Shown one piece after another: positions 40,680-53,329 of a stretch of DNA of 64,000 nucleotides. The DNA comes from Chrysemys picta bellii (lineage: Eukaryota; Chordata; Testudines; Emydidae): NCBI RefSeq assembly GCF_011386835.1, contig NC_088791.1, positions 29,672,998 to 29,736,997 of the forward strand. The letters are read 5' to 3'. Each line of letters starts with the position of its first letter. The first letter of the stretch is position 1. The notes below the pieces were generated by a model. The model did not search any database, was not told the origin of the DNA, and was given only the letters and a program-made list of their open reading frames with translations. The position numbers and the translations under genes are program-made.

Positions 40680-42160
40680 GTTTGGCGCCGGGCCCACAAA
40701 AAGTTAATCCAGCCCTGCTGGCAAGGATGGCAGAAAAAGGTGTAATTTACTCTCTTTTGAACCTGACCCTTGGTATCTATACTAGCATCCTTGTTAGCTG
40801 TTTGTAACAGGCACCTGGAACTTGGGCCTAGCACACTTCTGTTATTTGGCTCTCCTCTATCCACTTTGAGCCATGCAGGTTCCTTGCAGCACCACTGAGG
40901 AAGGGAATCACAAGCCCTTTTCACCTTGACAGAATTCTCACACCATTACCTAATCCCTGTTTGCACCTCTCTTATGGCTAGTCAGCTTCCTCTCTCTCTC
41001 TGAGGCGTCCAACAATTTAAGTCACTATGTGCCAGATTTGTAAAGGTATCTAGGCACATAAAGATACAGATAGGCACCAAGTGGGATTTTCAAAAGTTGT
41101 TAGGTGCCTAATTCCCACTGAAATAAATGGGAGTTGAGTTTCCTGAGAGTTTTTGAAAATCACACTAGGCGTCTGTAGCTTTAGGTGCCAAAATACCTTA
41201 AAAATCTGGCCCTTAGGTCTAATTTCATGTATGTTAAATAAAAGCAACATTTATTTGACTAGTCTAGAAAATAAAGAGGCTGCCACAAAATAAGCAATAA
41301 TTGTAAATAGTCCAGAAATAGACAGATGAAATGCATCTGGCTGTCGAGCTGCAGAAAGGAGTGGGTTCTGTTTATTTGCTTAGCACGCTCTGAGCAGCTC
41401 CTTATTGATCCTATCTTAAAGGCACACTGATGCAATCAGGTACAATGATGCTTGCTTATGCAAATACCTTTAAAGCCACTACAAAAATACCATACAGTAA
41501 ATAAATAACAGACTCACGTGTACCTTGTCTGAGTGCAGACTTGCCATCATGTCTCCTAATAATCACACTTTCATGTGCCCATGGGCTACCTACGGTGCAC
41601 TATCCACAAACAGTAGGGGCTGTATAATACTGCATATCTACAGCTACTTTAGCCCATGTTGTTCCTTAAGCCAAGTGAATTATATCAAAGATGGCCCTTA
41701 ACTAACTTTTATATTCTATGAACATATTTGCCAATATTTCACTAGGACTCTTATCAACTCTTGGCTTTCTAATTCAGTTTCTGCTCATTTTGCAGAATGT
41801 GCAAAATGAAACCGGCTGTTTTTTTTACTTCACAGAACAATGTTACTGTCTGTCTGGTAGAATTGGTTCACCCAGCTAAACTCTCAAGAAACCAGATTGT
41901 AAACTCTTCTCTAGCGTGCCCAGTGACCTTTGATCCCTTGTTTGGGTTACACATACTGAATCTACTGCCCTTCAGAACAGTCACAAGTGTAAGCCACTCA
42001 CTCTCAAACTGTGCAATTTATGTGCAAAAGACTCATATTAGACAAGGCGTATAGCTTTAAGGTACAATTTTATTTTGAAAAGCGACTATGTAAAAATGGC
42101 ACTTCCTTACTGAGCAGATCAGTTTCCAGTCTCGTAACTATTCAATTTGGTGACTAAAGT
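40680..42160. other. Intergenic, no gene recognised
   Basis: No open frame with recognisable protein and no clear repeat boundary. 41040-41220 has the A/T-rich GTGCC/GGCAC-spaced text common in this genome's old repeats but was not assigned. Confidence 0.5.
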
Positions 42161-42599
42161 AAGGCCTGGTCTACCCTACAAAGGTAGGTCCATGTAAGTT
42201 GCCTGGTGTTTACCTATGTGTGCATGTTTCTACACTCAAATATGTCTCTGGTTGAGGTCAGTGCCCCGTTACAACAATGCAATAAAACCACCTCCCCAAA
42301 CAGTGTAGAGTCTTGACTGTTGAGGTTGACGCAATGCCAGGGTAGCCACTGCATGACCTATGTCAACACTAATAGTCCTCCAGCAGCTGTCCCACAATGG
42401 CTCATTCCCTGCAAAAGTGACCCTGATCCCATTTTTAGCTACATTGTTCAGAGGTCATGGAGACAGAAGCCACCCCTACCCTTTAACACCCCCCCCCCCC
42501 CCCCCCCCGCACATGTGTTTTTGAAATGCCTTTTCCTGATTTCCCAGCTTGGCGAGCTCACCTGGAAGCTCACTTTTGTGTGCAACTGTCCCACCGACC

Positions 42600-42950
42600 A
42601 TGCAGGCTCCACTCACTAGACAACCTCCTGCCTGGAGTAGACAGGAGCTATTGGCTCTCCTGAACCTGTGGGGGGAGGAGCTGTGCAAGCACAGCTATGG
42701 ACCAGCCATAGACACTAAACATCTGCAAACAGATTGCACAGGGGATTCAGGCGAAGGGGTACAACAGGGATCAGCAGCAGTTCTGTGTGAAAATGAAGGA
42801 ACTTCCCAGGGATACCGCAAGGCCAGGGAGGCCAACAACAGATCTGGGCTGAGCTGCAGACCTGCCGCTTTTACAAAGAGCTGCATGAAGCCTTCCAACC
42901 CCTCCGCCCCGCAGATTCTTTGGAGTAGCCCAAGGCACAGGTCCCTGCCA
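42600..42950 (+). pseudogene. Harbinger Myb/SANT-like fragment
   Basis: RQELLALLNLWGEE near 42640 and GYRKAREANNRSG near 42815 fit the first and last helices of the Myb/SANT-like domain. The middle is frameshifted or diverged. Truncated at the deletion point. Confidence 0.55.
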
Positions 42951-43211
42951 TAAACAGCGAGGAGGCAAGGGATAGGCTGGATCCTCCAGAATCACTATTG
43001 GCATTTCAACATCGCCAGTGGTAATCCACTGGTCAAGAATGAATGTCCCTGCTTGCAGCTTTCTGAACAGTCCTGTTCTTAAAGTTGCAAGCATCATGCA
43101 CCTTCCCTGAGCAGCCCACATTGATAACAGTGAAGCAACCCTGGTGTGGGATGATGCCAAAATAGGGATATGTGCGTGGCCTATTGCCACACACAGTTTG
43201 GGAACCCCATT

Positions 43212-44721
43212 CAGGGCCGGCTCCAGGCACCAGCCAACCAAGCACGTGCTTGGGGCGGCACCTGGTAAGGGGCGGCCAATCTTCGGGTGGCAGGGGGCAG
43301 CGCGGCGTGGAGCTTGGCGGGGGGGTGGGGTTCCGGCGGTGCAGCGTTCGGTGGGGGGTGTTTGGCGGTGCTCCGCACGGGGGGGGGGGGGGGGTTTCGG
43401 CAGCGCGGCACTCCTAGGAGGCGGGGGGGGGTGTTTGGCAGCGCCGCACTCGGGGATGTTCGGCAGCACGGCACTCGGCGGGGGTTTCGGCAGCGCGGCG
43501 CTCGGCAGGGTGTGTTTGGCGGTGCTCTGCGTGGGGGTGGTTTCGGCAGCGCGGCCCTCCGCGGGGGTTTCGGCGGCGCTCCGCGTGGGGGGGGGGGACT
43601 TCAGCAGTGTGGCGCTCCATGGGGGGCGGAGGTGTTCAGCAGCGCGGCGCTCGGGGGGGGGGTTCGGCGGTGCGGCACTCCGCGGGGGGCGGGGGTGTTC
43701 AGCAGCGCGGCGCTCAGGGGAGGTTCGGTGGCGCGGCACTCTGCAGGGAGCGGAGGTATTTGGCAGCGCGGCGCTCAGCGGGGGGTGTTCGGTGGTGCTC
43801 CGCGTGGGGGGTTCAGCAGTGCAGTGGGAGGCGGGGAGTGTTTGGCAGTGCTCTGCACGGGGGTGGTTTCAGCAGCGCGGTGCTCTGCAGGGGTTTCGGT
43901 GGCGCTCCGCATGGGGGGGGGGCGTTAGCAGTGTGGTGCTCCAAGGGGGGTGGGTTCGTCGGCACGGCGCTCCGCAGGGGGCGGGGGTATTTGGCAGCGC
44001 GGCGCTCGGGGGGGTTCGGCAGCACAGCGCTCCATGGGTGGCAGGGGTGTTCAGCAGCGTGGCGCTCGGCGGGGGGTATTGGTGTTCGGCACCGTGGCGC
44101 TCGGGGATGTTTGGCGGCATGGAACTCGGCAGGGGTTTTGGCAGCGCAGCTCTCGGCGGGGTGTGTTTGGCGGTGCTCTGTGTGGGGGTGGTTTTGGCAG
44201 CGCGGTGCTCCGCGGGGGGTGGGGCTGTTCAGCAGCGCGGCGCTCAGGGGGGTTCGGCGGTGCGGCGCTCCACGGGGGGCGGGAGTGTTCGGCAATGCGG
44301 CGCTCGGCGGGGGGTGTTCGGCGCGCGGGGGGTTCAGCAGCGCAGCGGGAGGCGGTGCTCTGTGTGGGGGTGGTTTCAGCAGCACGGCGCTCTGCGGGGG
44401 TTTCGGCGGTGCTCAGGGGGGTTCGGTGGCGCGGCGCTCCGCGTGGGGCGGGGGTGTTTGGCAGCAAGGTGCTGGGGGGGGGGGAGGTTGGCAGTGCGGT
44501 GCTCGGCGGGGGGTGTTCGGCGGCGCTCCGTGCGGGGGGTTCAGCAGCACAGCGGGAGGTGGGGGTTGTTCGGCAGCGGCGGGGGGCAGGGGCTGTTCGG
44601 CGGCACGGCACTCGGTGGGGGGTGTTTCGGCGGGGTGGGGCAGCGCTGGGGCGGGGGTGTTACGGCGGGGCGGCGCTTTTTTTTGCTGCTAGGGGCGGCA
44701 AAAAAGTTAGAGCCGACCCTG
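43212..44721. mobile_element. 1.5-kb non-autonomous hAT, TSD ACCCCATT
   Basis: CAGGGCCGGCTCCAGGCACC and AGAGCCGACCCTG form the ends, with ACCCCATT at 43204-43211 and 44722-44729. Nearly all of the interior is a minisatellite. It interrupts the Harbinger transposase codons. Confidence 0.92.
43300..44680 (+). repeat. GC-rich minisatellite, GCAGCGCGGCGCTC units
   Basis: Units of about 40-65 nt repeat TTCGGCAGCGCGGCGCTC and GGGGGGTGTTCGG in various orders. The bias removes stop codons and yields open frames up to 540 codons in several frames at once; these are artefacts. Long G runs may also be unreliable in assembly. Confidence 0.9.
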
Positions 44722-45709
44722 ACCCCATTGCTACACATCCATCCACTATGTCCTGCACATTGCTGAGCGTCATAGTCCTGCATAACAGGAGATGATTAAT
44801 GGCCCTACACACTTGCATGAGAACTGCCCCCACTATGGATTTTCCAACTCTGAAATGATTTCCCACTGACCGGTAGCAATCCAGTGTTGCAACTTTCCAA
44901 AGTGTGATCACCACTTGCTTCTCCTCTGTCAATGCAGTTCTCATTCTGGTGTTCCTGCACTGGAGCTCTGGGGTGGGCTTGGTACACAGACCCAGGAATG
45001 TGGCCTTTCACATCCAAAAGTTCTGCAGCAAAGGCTCATTGTCCTAAACCTGTATTACTACGTGATCCCACCAGCCAGGGCTTATATCTTGGGCACAAAA
45101 GCAGCACTCCACCATTTGCAGCTGCTTCATGAAAGCCACCAACAAGCTTGAATTGTTTTTTGCTACATACCTTAACAAGGGGTCCTCCAAGAAATCCTTA
45201 TGTCCCCCACTGTTGTGGTTCTTCCTGCAGCTCTGCATATACTGGAGAGTTGTGCATCCTGCATTTGCATCATTCATGAGAATAGTGCAGAGCTGTGTGG
45301 ACTTTGCTTCTCTCAGAGAGGACAGACACCAAAAAGTCCTGTGCAGGTTTGTGGGATTTTTTAAAAATGGCATAAAAATTATGGGATAGGGATGACATTA
45401 TGGGATGGAGAACATTACATGCTGGGAACTTGATCCCTAACTCTCATAGACCCCTGGGTGAGTCATTTCTATCCCCCAACATGTTGTGGGAAATTTCCCA
45501 AAAGGCATTGCACCAGATGGTGGCACGTGGTCCATTGCAATACCTGCCTGCAGTGCACCACACTTTGCATCAGCATAAACACTCCTGGTAAGTACATGCA
45601 GCACCAACGCAAGCAGCCTAGTATGTATGTACCTGAGCAATACAAATTTCAGAGACTATATTCTGATGTAACCTTCATGGAGCAAAGTTTATAGTGTAGA
45701 CATGGCCAA

Positions 45710-46900
45710 GGTATTATTACCTTTACCCCCTAGCACTGCGGAGGCAACACATCTAAGAAGGAGGTAGATTCTATGCTTTCTTGTGTATCATCAGCAGATT
45801 ATTTACTAAGTGCTAATGACAGGGCAAATCAATTGCAAATGTCCCTTATCTTTATAATGGCCCAAACCAAACTCTGGATCTCAACACGCTCCATCCCCAA
45901 ACTTTGGAGTGTTTGAAATCAGCTATGGATTTGCATATTTGACCTGGATTCATCTCTACTAATAGCCAGCTCTTCTCCTGGGATTTGCGCACACCACATT
46001 ATAATGGGATATGGAGTATTTCATCTTTTGCTCTCTGCTTCCAAGAATATTTATATTGTTTGCTAGCAGATAACCTTCCCATCTTAAACATTTTTGCAGC
46101 TGTGGTGAAATGAGCTCCCAGTCCCCACTGGGCAGAAATCCACTTCACAGAAACCACCAATATATTTTTTCAGTGGATTATCAGGATCTCTCTGTGGCTG
46201 ATAATCTCTCACTTCTCACAAGCTCCGTTTTCACTTAAAAACGTATTTTTTATAAAATTATAAAGAAAGATCATCATGTTGCTTGGATTTTTTATTAAGA
46301 TACTAAGGTCACAGTAAATTTGTACTTAGAAGTGTACATTTCAATGTATATTATATTTGGCACTGTTCGAAGCCAGAAACACTAACTAGGGTTTCTCTAC
46401 ATTTCAGTAACTACTGGAAGAAATTCCTTGAATGTTTATATTGATTGATCTATTGTTATTTGTTATCTTACTTAAAGGTAAAATAGAAATAATGCAGAAT
46501 ATTCTGCTTGTGACATGAACCATTTCAGTGGTTAATATTTCTGCATAATACTGAATTTCATTGTAACAGTCAGATATCAATCTAAGACCAGTTTCTCAAG
46601 ATACTACCAGAAAAAAACAGGTGAGAACCTGTATTGTATTGTTTTATCTTTCTGATAAAATGTCTTTCACCATAAATGTGAATAGAGGAAGATAAGGGAA
46701 AAGTCCAAGGGCTGAGTTGGTGATTAATGGAAGTTAATATGCTTGTCTTGGTCATTAGAAATACACAGAATTAGAGACATCTCATGATGCTGAAAAATTC
46801 TACTGTATACTGATGTAGTCACTCAGCCATTCATTTTGTCTGATTGTTTTCAGAATAATATAGAAAAAATTATAATACCATTATATAAATCAGTAGTATA
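45710..46900. other. Intergenic, no gene recognised
   Basis: A/T-rich sequence without recognisable coding or repeat structure. Confidence 0.5.
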
Positions 46901-46913
46901 ACTTCACTAGGGT

Positions 46914-47041
46914 GCATCCGAAGAAGTGAGGTTTTTACTCACGAAAGCTTATGCCCAAATAAATCTGTTAGTCTTTAAGGTGCCACCAGACTCCTTGTTG
47001 TTTTTGTAGATACAGACTAACACGGCTACCCCCTGATACTG
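46914..47041 (+). mobile_element. Short Penelope-like insertion, 11-bp TSD
   Basis: TTCACTAGGGT stands at 46903-46913 and 47042-47052. The 128-nt insert starts 4 nt before a hammerhead-like box and ends ACGGCTACCCCCTGATACTG. It is homologous to 7359-7483 and 8690-8785. Confidence 0.8.
46918..46956 (+). ncRNA. Hammerhead-like relic
   Basis: CCGAAGA replaces CUGANGA, so U4 is lost. Stem II is a perfect GTGAG/CTCAC, then GAAA, GC-TTAT-GC. It is probably inactive but its stem II shows a compensatory change against the other copies. Confidence 0.45.
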
Positions 47042-48039
47042 TTCACTAGGGTTGTAATCAGTTCTGATCACCCCCAACTAATAAAGACAGCAGAAATGAA
47101 AAAGTTCCAGTTCAGAGCTATGAAAATGACTAGAGATGTGGAAACGCTTCCATTGGAGGACAGATAGAAATTATTAGAACTGGTTTAGGAGATCAATAAG
47201 GGAATATGAGAGAGAGAGACATAATGAATGGTACAAAGCAGTTCATTTCATTGGTCCTGTGTACCCTTTCCAGTAATAAAAGAGCAAAGTGACATCCAAT
47301 GAAATTAAAAAGTAACAAATTTAAATTTGATGAAAAGAAATAGTTTTTTTTTTAAATAAAATTCAGTTCCAAAAGGTATGCAGGCAAAGAACTCAGGAGG
47401 ATACTAAAATGGATTAGACCATTATATTTTTGGACCTTTGGCTTACGTGGCTAGCCAGAATTTGGGGCTAGGATTGTTTCTGTTATGACAACAAATTAAT
47501 GACACAAGTCAGATATAGTTTTAGCATACTCTTGTTTACTTGCAAAGAAAGTTCCCAATGTCCTGTCTCTCTGAACACAGTAGAAACAAACAGCAGCAGG
47601 CAGCTTCATTGCTCAGAAACCCCCAAGTCTGCTACTCCAGCAAGCTCTGTGCCCAAGAAGCTCTGTCTCTCTGCTTCCCCTTCGGGTCACATTCACAACT
47701 CCTCTTGTCTTTCTCCCTCCAAATCATACAGCATGCTACTGATATTCCTGCCGTTGCAACCAGGACACCCCTCACTCCACACAGCTTAGCTCTACCCTGC
47801 CCTGTAGGCTAGTGCTTTGGATGCTCACCCCACATCCTCTAGCTGTTTTTTACTATATGACGGAGCTTGATTGCGCCTTCTTTTAAGCCTGAAAGAGGGC
47901 AGTTGGCGTGGCCATTGGCTTTAATGAGGTCTGTGATTGTCTTTGGATCCAAGAGTCACGGGCTGGCAGGCAATAGCACCTTTCGGTACAACATGAATGA
48001 TAAAAATGTCTGCAATTATACTAGTGAAAATAAAAATGT

Positions 48040-48235
48040 ATAAGGAGATAAACCCTCACGCTGCAGGACATAAGCCAACTGATAACCTCTTGAGGTTAGG
48101 GAAAAACTTCTCTGATGCTATTACAAAATTGTCCAATCTGGGGGTTTGTTGCACCCTCTCTAAAGTACTGGCCACTGCCAGGGATGGTATACTGCACCAG
48201 ATATACCACTGATCAGATCTGACATTTCAATTCCC
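48040..48235 (+). mobile_element. L3/CR1-type LINE 3' end
   Basis: GCAGGACATAAGCCAACTGA, then GGCCACTGCCAGGGATGGTA and CTGATCAGATCTGACATT, is the conserved 3' tail also present at 59265-59450. Confidence 0.6.
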
Positions 48236-48410
48236 ATGTTCCTGGCCAAACCACCGTAGATTGTAATTGTGTCTGATATCACTAGCAAAACAAGATAAGG
48301 TCTAATCAGTTCTGCGATGAAAGACACCCAAGGAAAATCAGCTGCTGTGGAAAATGTTATTTCTCAATAGCTGACATACTTCCTACTGAGTCAATAATGG
48401 TACTTAGAGC

Positions 48411-48965
48411 AGGGGTGGGCAAACTATGGCCCGGGGCTGCATCCGGCCCTCGAGCGTCTGCTGAATGGGGTTGGGGACTTGCCCCGCTCTGCGCGGCTCC
48501 CAGAAGCAGAGACATGTCCCCCTTCCAGCTCCTATGCGTACGGGCAGCCACGGGGTTCCGCACGCTGCCCCTGCCCCAAGCGCCACCCCTGAAGTTCCCA
48601 TTGGCTGGGAACTATGACCAATGGGAGCTGCAGAGGCAGCACCTGTGGACAGGGCAGCATGCAGAGCCACCTGGCTGCACCTCCGTGTAGGAGCCGGAGG
48701 GGGTACATGCCGCTGCTTCTGGGAGCCACTTGAGGTAGGTGCCGCCCGGAGCCTGCACCCCTGACCCCCTCCTGCACCCCAACTCCCTGCTGCTACCCTG
48801 ATCCCCCTCCCACCCTCCAAACCCCTCAGTCCCAGCCCGGAGCACCCTGCTCCATCCCCAACCCCTCATCCCCAGCCCCACCCCAGAGCCCTCACCCCCA
48901 GCCGGAGCCCTCACTCCCCACCCCCGCACCACAACCCCTTGCCCCAGCCCAGAGGCCCCACCTGC
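48411..48965 (+). repeat. hAT-like 5' end with C-rich tandem tail
   Basis: CAGGGGTGGGCAAACTATGG is a hAT-type end. From about 48760 the sequence turns into CCAGCCC/ACCCC repeats. The expected opposite end was not found, so the element is truncated or rearranged. Confidence 0.5.
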
Positions 48966-49410
48966 TGAGGATTATAAAGAAGAGCACTTAGCTCAGTCTG
49001 GGGAGGCTTTCCTATGTTAGAACCAGGATGATGGTAGGCTGAGGAAACCTACCTGGAGTCAAGCACTGCCGCAGCAGGGAGGGTTGTGTATATCCGGCTT
49101 GAAAGGCAAGAGCAGTTTGAGCCCAGAGACCAAGGCTAGGAAAAGACTTGGGGGGAGGTCTCTACAAAGAGGCCTGGGGACTGGAGAGGCAAAAGAAGGG
49201 GAGTACAGCTAAGCTTCCTGCTCATGTAACCAAGGATACTTGTATACACACTCTTTATGTGTTATCCACAGATATTGTGAAGGAACATCAGGGCAGAGGA
49301 GGCTGTGGGACTAGGGAGCAGTTGGTATATACACCATGATCCCCTGAGAAAGGCAGTTAAACTCCAATGCTGCCATTCCAACCTCCAAATGAAGAGAATA
49401 AGAGCGTGCA

Positions 49411-49714
49411 CAGGGGCGGCTCTATGTATTTTGCCGCCCCAAGCACGGCAGTGAGGCAGCCTTTGATGGCATGCCTGCGGGAGGTCTGCTGGTAACGGGG
49501 ATTCGGCGGCATGCCTGTGGGAGGTCTGCCGGTCCCGCGCCTTCGGTGTACCCGCCGCCGAATTGCCACCAAAGCTGCGGGACTGGCGGTCCTCCTTCTG
49601 GCATGCCGCCGAAGGCAGCCTGACTGCTGCCCTCACGACGACTGGTAGGCCACTCTCCCGTGGCTTACCGCTCCAGGCATGCGCTTGCTACGCTGGTGCC
49701 TGGAGCCGCCCTTG
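49411..49714. mobile_element. Non-autonomous hAT, TSD AGCRTGCA
   Basis: CAGGGGCGGCTCTATG and GGAGCCGCCCTTG form the ends. AGCGTGCA (49403-49410) and AGCATGCA (49715-49722) differ at one position. Same family as 2498-4016. Confidence 0.8.
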
Positions 49715-49719
49715 AGCAT

Positions 49720-52700
49720 GCAGCTGTAGTCAAGAGCCAATGACAGCACAGTTCAGATTCTGATTGTGCTGCTGGCGGCCAGATACTGGAAAGTATTCAG
49801 AAGCATTTCATAGCCTTATGCCCAGTGTCCAGAGAGCCACTATGTGATCATGTGGAATTTATAAATTCTGTAGGACCAGAAGGCTTGTATCATGAGACGC
49901 TCTTTCGGTTCCTGTGGAACATTTAAACTCCACCAGCAACTTAGACCTGGCGGGTCTCTCTGATCCTTTAGAATTGCTAAGACCTGAGTCAGTCCCACCA
50001 GGGAGCCTGTGAAATTTAAATGCTTTGCAAGTGACCCTGTGGGCTCCTCAAATATTTGTACATAATATCTCCAAATGGAATTATCTAGCTTTTAAAATAC
50101 ACCCACAAAGACTCTAGGCCTCACTGTGGAAAAACTAATTAAACTAATGTGAAGTCTACGGATGGAGGCATTTTTATAACATGATGTTCCAAATAAAGGT
50201 TAGAAAATAAAACAAACATTCATTTTCTGTCAGGAGACCACACAAGAAAAATGTAGCTGCAGAAAGTGTTTGCTTGGAGGAAGTTAGAAGAACGCGTGTC
50301 CAAAATCAAGCTTGGTATGGAAAGCCAGTATCTATGGTATGTACCTATAAAATTGTGCACTTTTGATGTTTAAAGATACAGCATGAAATTCTGAAACAAT
50401 ATTATAAAGTGAAAGAGTCTGGATTGCATGCTACATGTGAGACAGAGATATGAATGGATTTCCTGTCCTTTGTATGACTTGTCAGTGAAATCTCCCATAA
50501 AAGTGTTAGTCAATTACAGTTGTGCATTGTTAAGAGTCATTGTTTCCACGTGCTCTTTTTTATTCATGATTATAAAAGCATTTATAGCTTTCTAAGCTAC
50601 ACTGGTTTTGTCAGATAGTTCATGCCTTCCAATTATGTGTTCTTTTTATTAACTGCTTTTGTGGCCAAAAGGTAATTAACTCTGAACTATTGACTAACCA
50701 TTGGTTCCAAGAGTCCCTGAAAGGGCGTTGTTGTTTATTTCTAGGGATGGACCCAAAGCAAAATCACAGCTTCAAGCACCCTTGTAAAACATCAGCTGGA
50801 TACAGTCACGTGTCATTGTCAGTAGAAATCCTGACTGAGTGGCTGTCCTGTGGTCTGTGATATGCCTGGAAGAGCAGCACATCTGTGGTCCTTTATCCTG
50901 TTAAATCATCCCACTTTTCTAGCAAATTCAGCCCTTTATTTACTAGGGACTGATCCAGGGCCCACTAAGGACAAGAAGAGTCTTTCTGTTGACTTCAGTG
51001 GACATTGGATGAGGTGTTTAGCATGCTTTCTCTGCCATGGAGGCATAGACACAGTGGATCACCTGAGGGCCTGATCCTGAGGGATGCTGAGTCCCTGCAG
51101 CTCCCATTGACTGCAGCACCTCTCAGGATCAGGTTCCTAATGAACAGGCATAATAAATAAATAATAAATGTGCTTTTAAATGTGTTGGACCTAATATTAT
51201 GGAGAGTCCCCCTTGAAACTGATTACTCTTCCAGATGATCTGGGTCCTGCCATTTTGTGGATTGACCTGCTCAGAGGATCACTTTCAACAGGTACTCCCC
51301 TGATTTAGGTGATTTCCTTAAAGTAACCCCAAGGTTTTTGGAACAATTTCCTTTCCTTTTTTGTTAAAGATGAAATTCTCTCAGGCAACTGATTTTTGCT
51401 TGTTCTTTGGATGGTTGCTTAAGAGATGTCCCACTGTACTGAGAGATACTTGATACCAAGAATGGCTGGAGATTGTTGGGATGATACAGAGAAGAATGAA
51501 AGGACATATTTAAAAGGAAAGCAAAGGTAAAACTGTTTCACTAACATGAAGAAGCAGCTGAGCTGAGAGACACAAAAGAATGGGTGATACAAGCAGAAAG
51601 CAGTTAGAGGTATTGGGGGATTATGGGGAAGGAACTTGTAGAAAGCTTATGAGGATGGTGTGAGATGAGACAATAAATATAAACATACAAGGCTGCATTG
51701 CAACTTGGGCTCTGTGCTTATGCGGGGATTAAAATAAAACTTAGCAACCCTGTGCAGGCTACCTGTAGCATGGGTCTGGGCATGCAATGGAAGTGGACAC
51801 TGGGGGCCCAGTACTCTCTCGCTGTTGGAGGGGATGGGTGCGGAGGGATGGGGATAGGGTGGAGTTCCTCTCCCACAACCAATGGAGGCCAGCATACAGG
51901 GTATCATAATTTCCCCACTTAGCTAGAAGGGATCTAACTGTTGGTGTTTATAGGGGTGGGAGCCATGGAAGGCCAGGGCAATCTAAGTGGCTGCCCTGTA
52001 CCCACACTTTGGCTCTGTCCTCTGGAATTCCTCCAACCACCTTAGTTTCCTGCCTGCAGAGAGCCATTGAATCCAAAATTCCAGGCAGTTCTTCTGCCCT
52101 CCCTGTCTCATGGGTGCTGGAAGGACTGCAAAAGGGGTGTGTGTGGAGGGGAGAAAGCAAACAAAACTGGCCAAATTTGAGTGGCATTGTGAACCCAAGC
52201 ATCAGGTGCCAGCAGGAGGGGGATCTGCCCTCATGCCACCCAATTCTGCTCAGGGGCAAAGGTGGGAGAAGTTTGAGGCCCTTGTTTCCCCCTGTCCTTG
52301 TTGCAACCCTGCCAAGTTCAGGGTTCTGAAAAGTGGAAGGCATGGCCTCCCCATTTAAAAATGGTGGTGGGGAAATGGCCGTTCAGACCCCCCATCTCTG
52401 GCACCCATTCTCAGTCTCCCTGGGGGATCAGAGGCAAAGCTATTACAGACTCCCAGGGCTGGAAGAGGGATGATATATATCCCCTTCGGTCCCGCCTCCA
52501 GCTCATCTGCTTCTCCCCCAGCCTATGCAAACTCTCTCTTCTCCCCCATCTTTGAGCAGACCCCTGGCCACCGAGGAGGGCTCCTTAAAGACTGGGAATG
52601 GACAAAGAAGGGTTCCCTCTGTACACAGGAGAGGAGATCCAAATGCAGAAATAGGGTGTGTATGATACAGTCCGCTAATAACAACAATTCAATAATGCAA

Positions 52701-53265
52701 AAACACACAAACAAATGTAAATTTCTTAGTGGGGACCATCTGAGGCTAGATTTTCTGCTTGCAAATTCCTAAATACCCTGTTTCTTTCCAAAACTATACT
52801 TTGCTAATAAATAGAAAATAAAACTTTATAATGGTTGCATGAGAAAGCTGACATTTTAAGATGGCCCTAAAGCTGCAGGCGATTTGAAGTTAGAGAGCAC
52901 TTTTGCTTTGCAGTGACTGTGCATTACTGCTGAAAATTGCCATGTTAATATTTAAACCTGAACTTTTGACTCTTGTGGTACATAACAGTATAACTGTTTG
53001 TTTTACCTGTGTTATGTAAGTGATACAATGCTTGTCTGGTCTGAATTCATGGTGAATTCATAGCTCAGATATGCCACCTATAAACATATTGTACCAAGGA
53101 GATGCAGTTAGATTGGGAGTTGAGATCTTTGACACGAAAAATACAGGCCTTTCTCTGGAAAGTTAGAGGAGCTCTAGTTCAGATCAAATTTTTATACATG
53201 GACAAACCACTCTGTCATATTCAGGATGAGGGGACAGAACATATTTTCTGTCACACAGAAACATA
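49720..53265. other. Intergenic, no gene recognised
   Basis: No coding landmarks. Several open frames of 60-130 codons between 51.6 and 52.8 kb lack family signatures and overlap on both strands. Confidence 0.5.
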
Positions 53266-53268
53266 AAC

Positions 53269-53298
53269 CTACACACACACACACACACACACACACAC
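53269..53298 (+). repeat. (AC)n microsatellite
   Basis: About 15 uninterrupted AC units immediately 5' of the L2 remnant. Confidence 0.95.
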
Positions 53299-53329
53299 CA
53301 CTTCATCTCTAACCTCATTGAACATACTG

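Larger units (their letters stand above)
42940..45373 (-). pseudogene. Harbinger transposase fragment split by hAT
   Basis: Before the hAT: WWDHVVIQV at about 45050, then EKQVVITLWKVATLDCYRSV and DIVDGCVAMG near 44740. After it: INVGCSGKVHDACNF near 43100 and VILEDPAYPLPP near 42975. These are the expected landmarks in order; the C-terminal third with the Glu is missing. The catalytic-domain region just after the insertion is out of frame. Confidence 0.75.
42163..45707. mobile_element. Internally deleted PIF/Harbinger element
   Basis: The ends GGCCTGGTCTACCCTACAAAG and (reversed) GGCCATGTCTACACTATAAAC match. Plus-strand Myb-like text at 42600-42950 meets minus-strand transposase text almost head-on at about 42940, so the centre is deleted. 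A hAT splits the transposase. Confidence 0.68.

Noticed and set aside
42491..42508. Long C homopolymer as a functional feature.
   Set aside because: Likely replication slippage or assembly noise in a pseudogene region.
43144..44766. Open frame of 540 codons on plus and 281-361 codons in the other plus frames.
   Set aside because: The frames run through a GC-rich minisatellite that lacks stops in several frames at once; the peptides are Gly/Ala/Arg repeats, and the block lies exactly between hAT ends.
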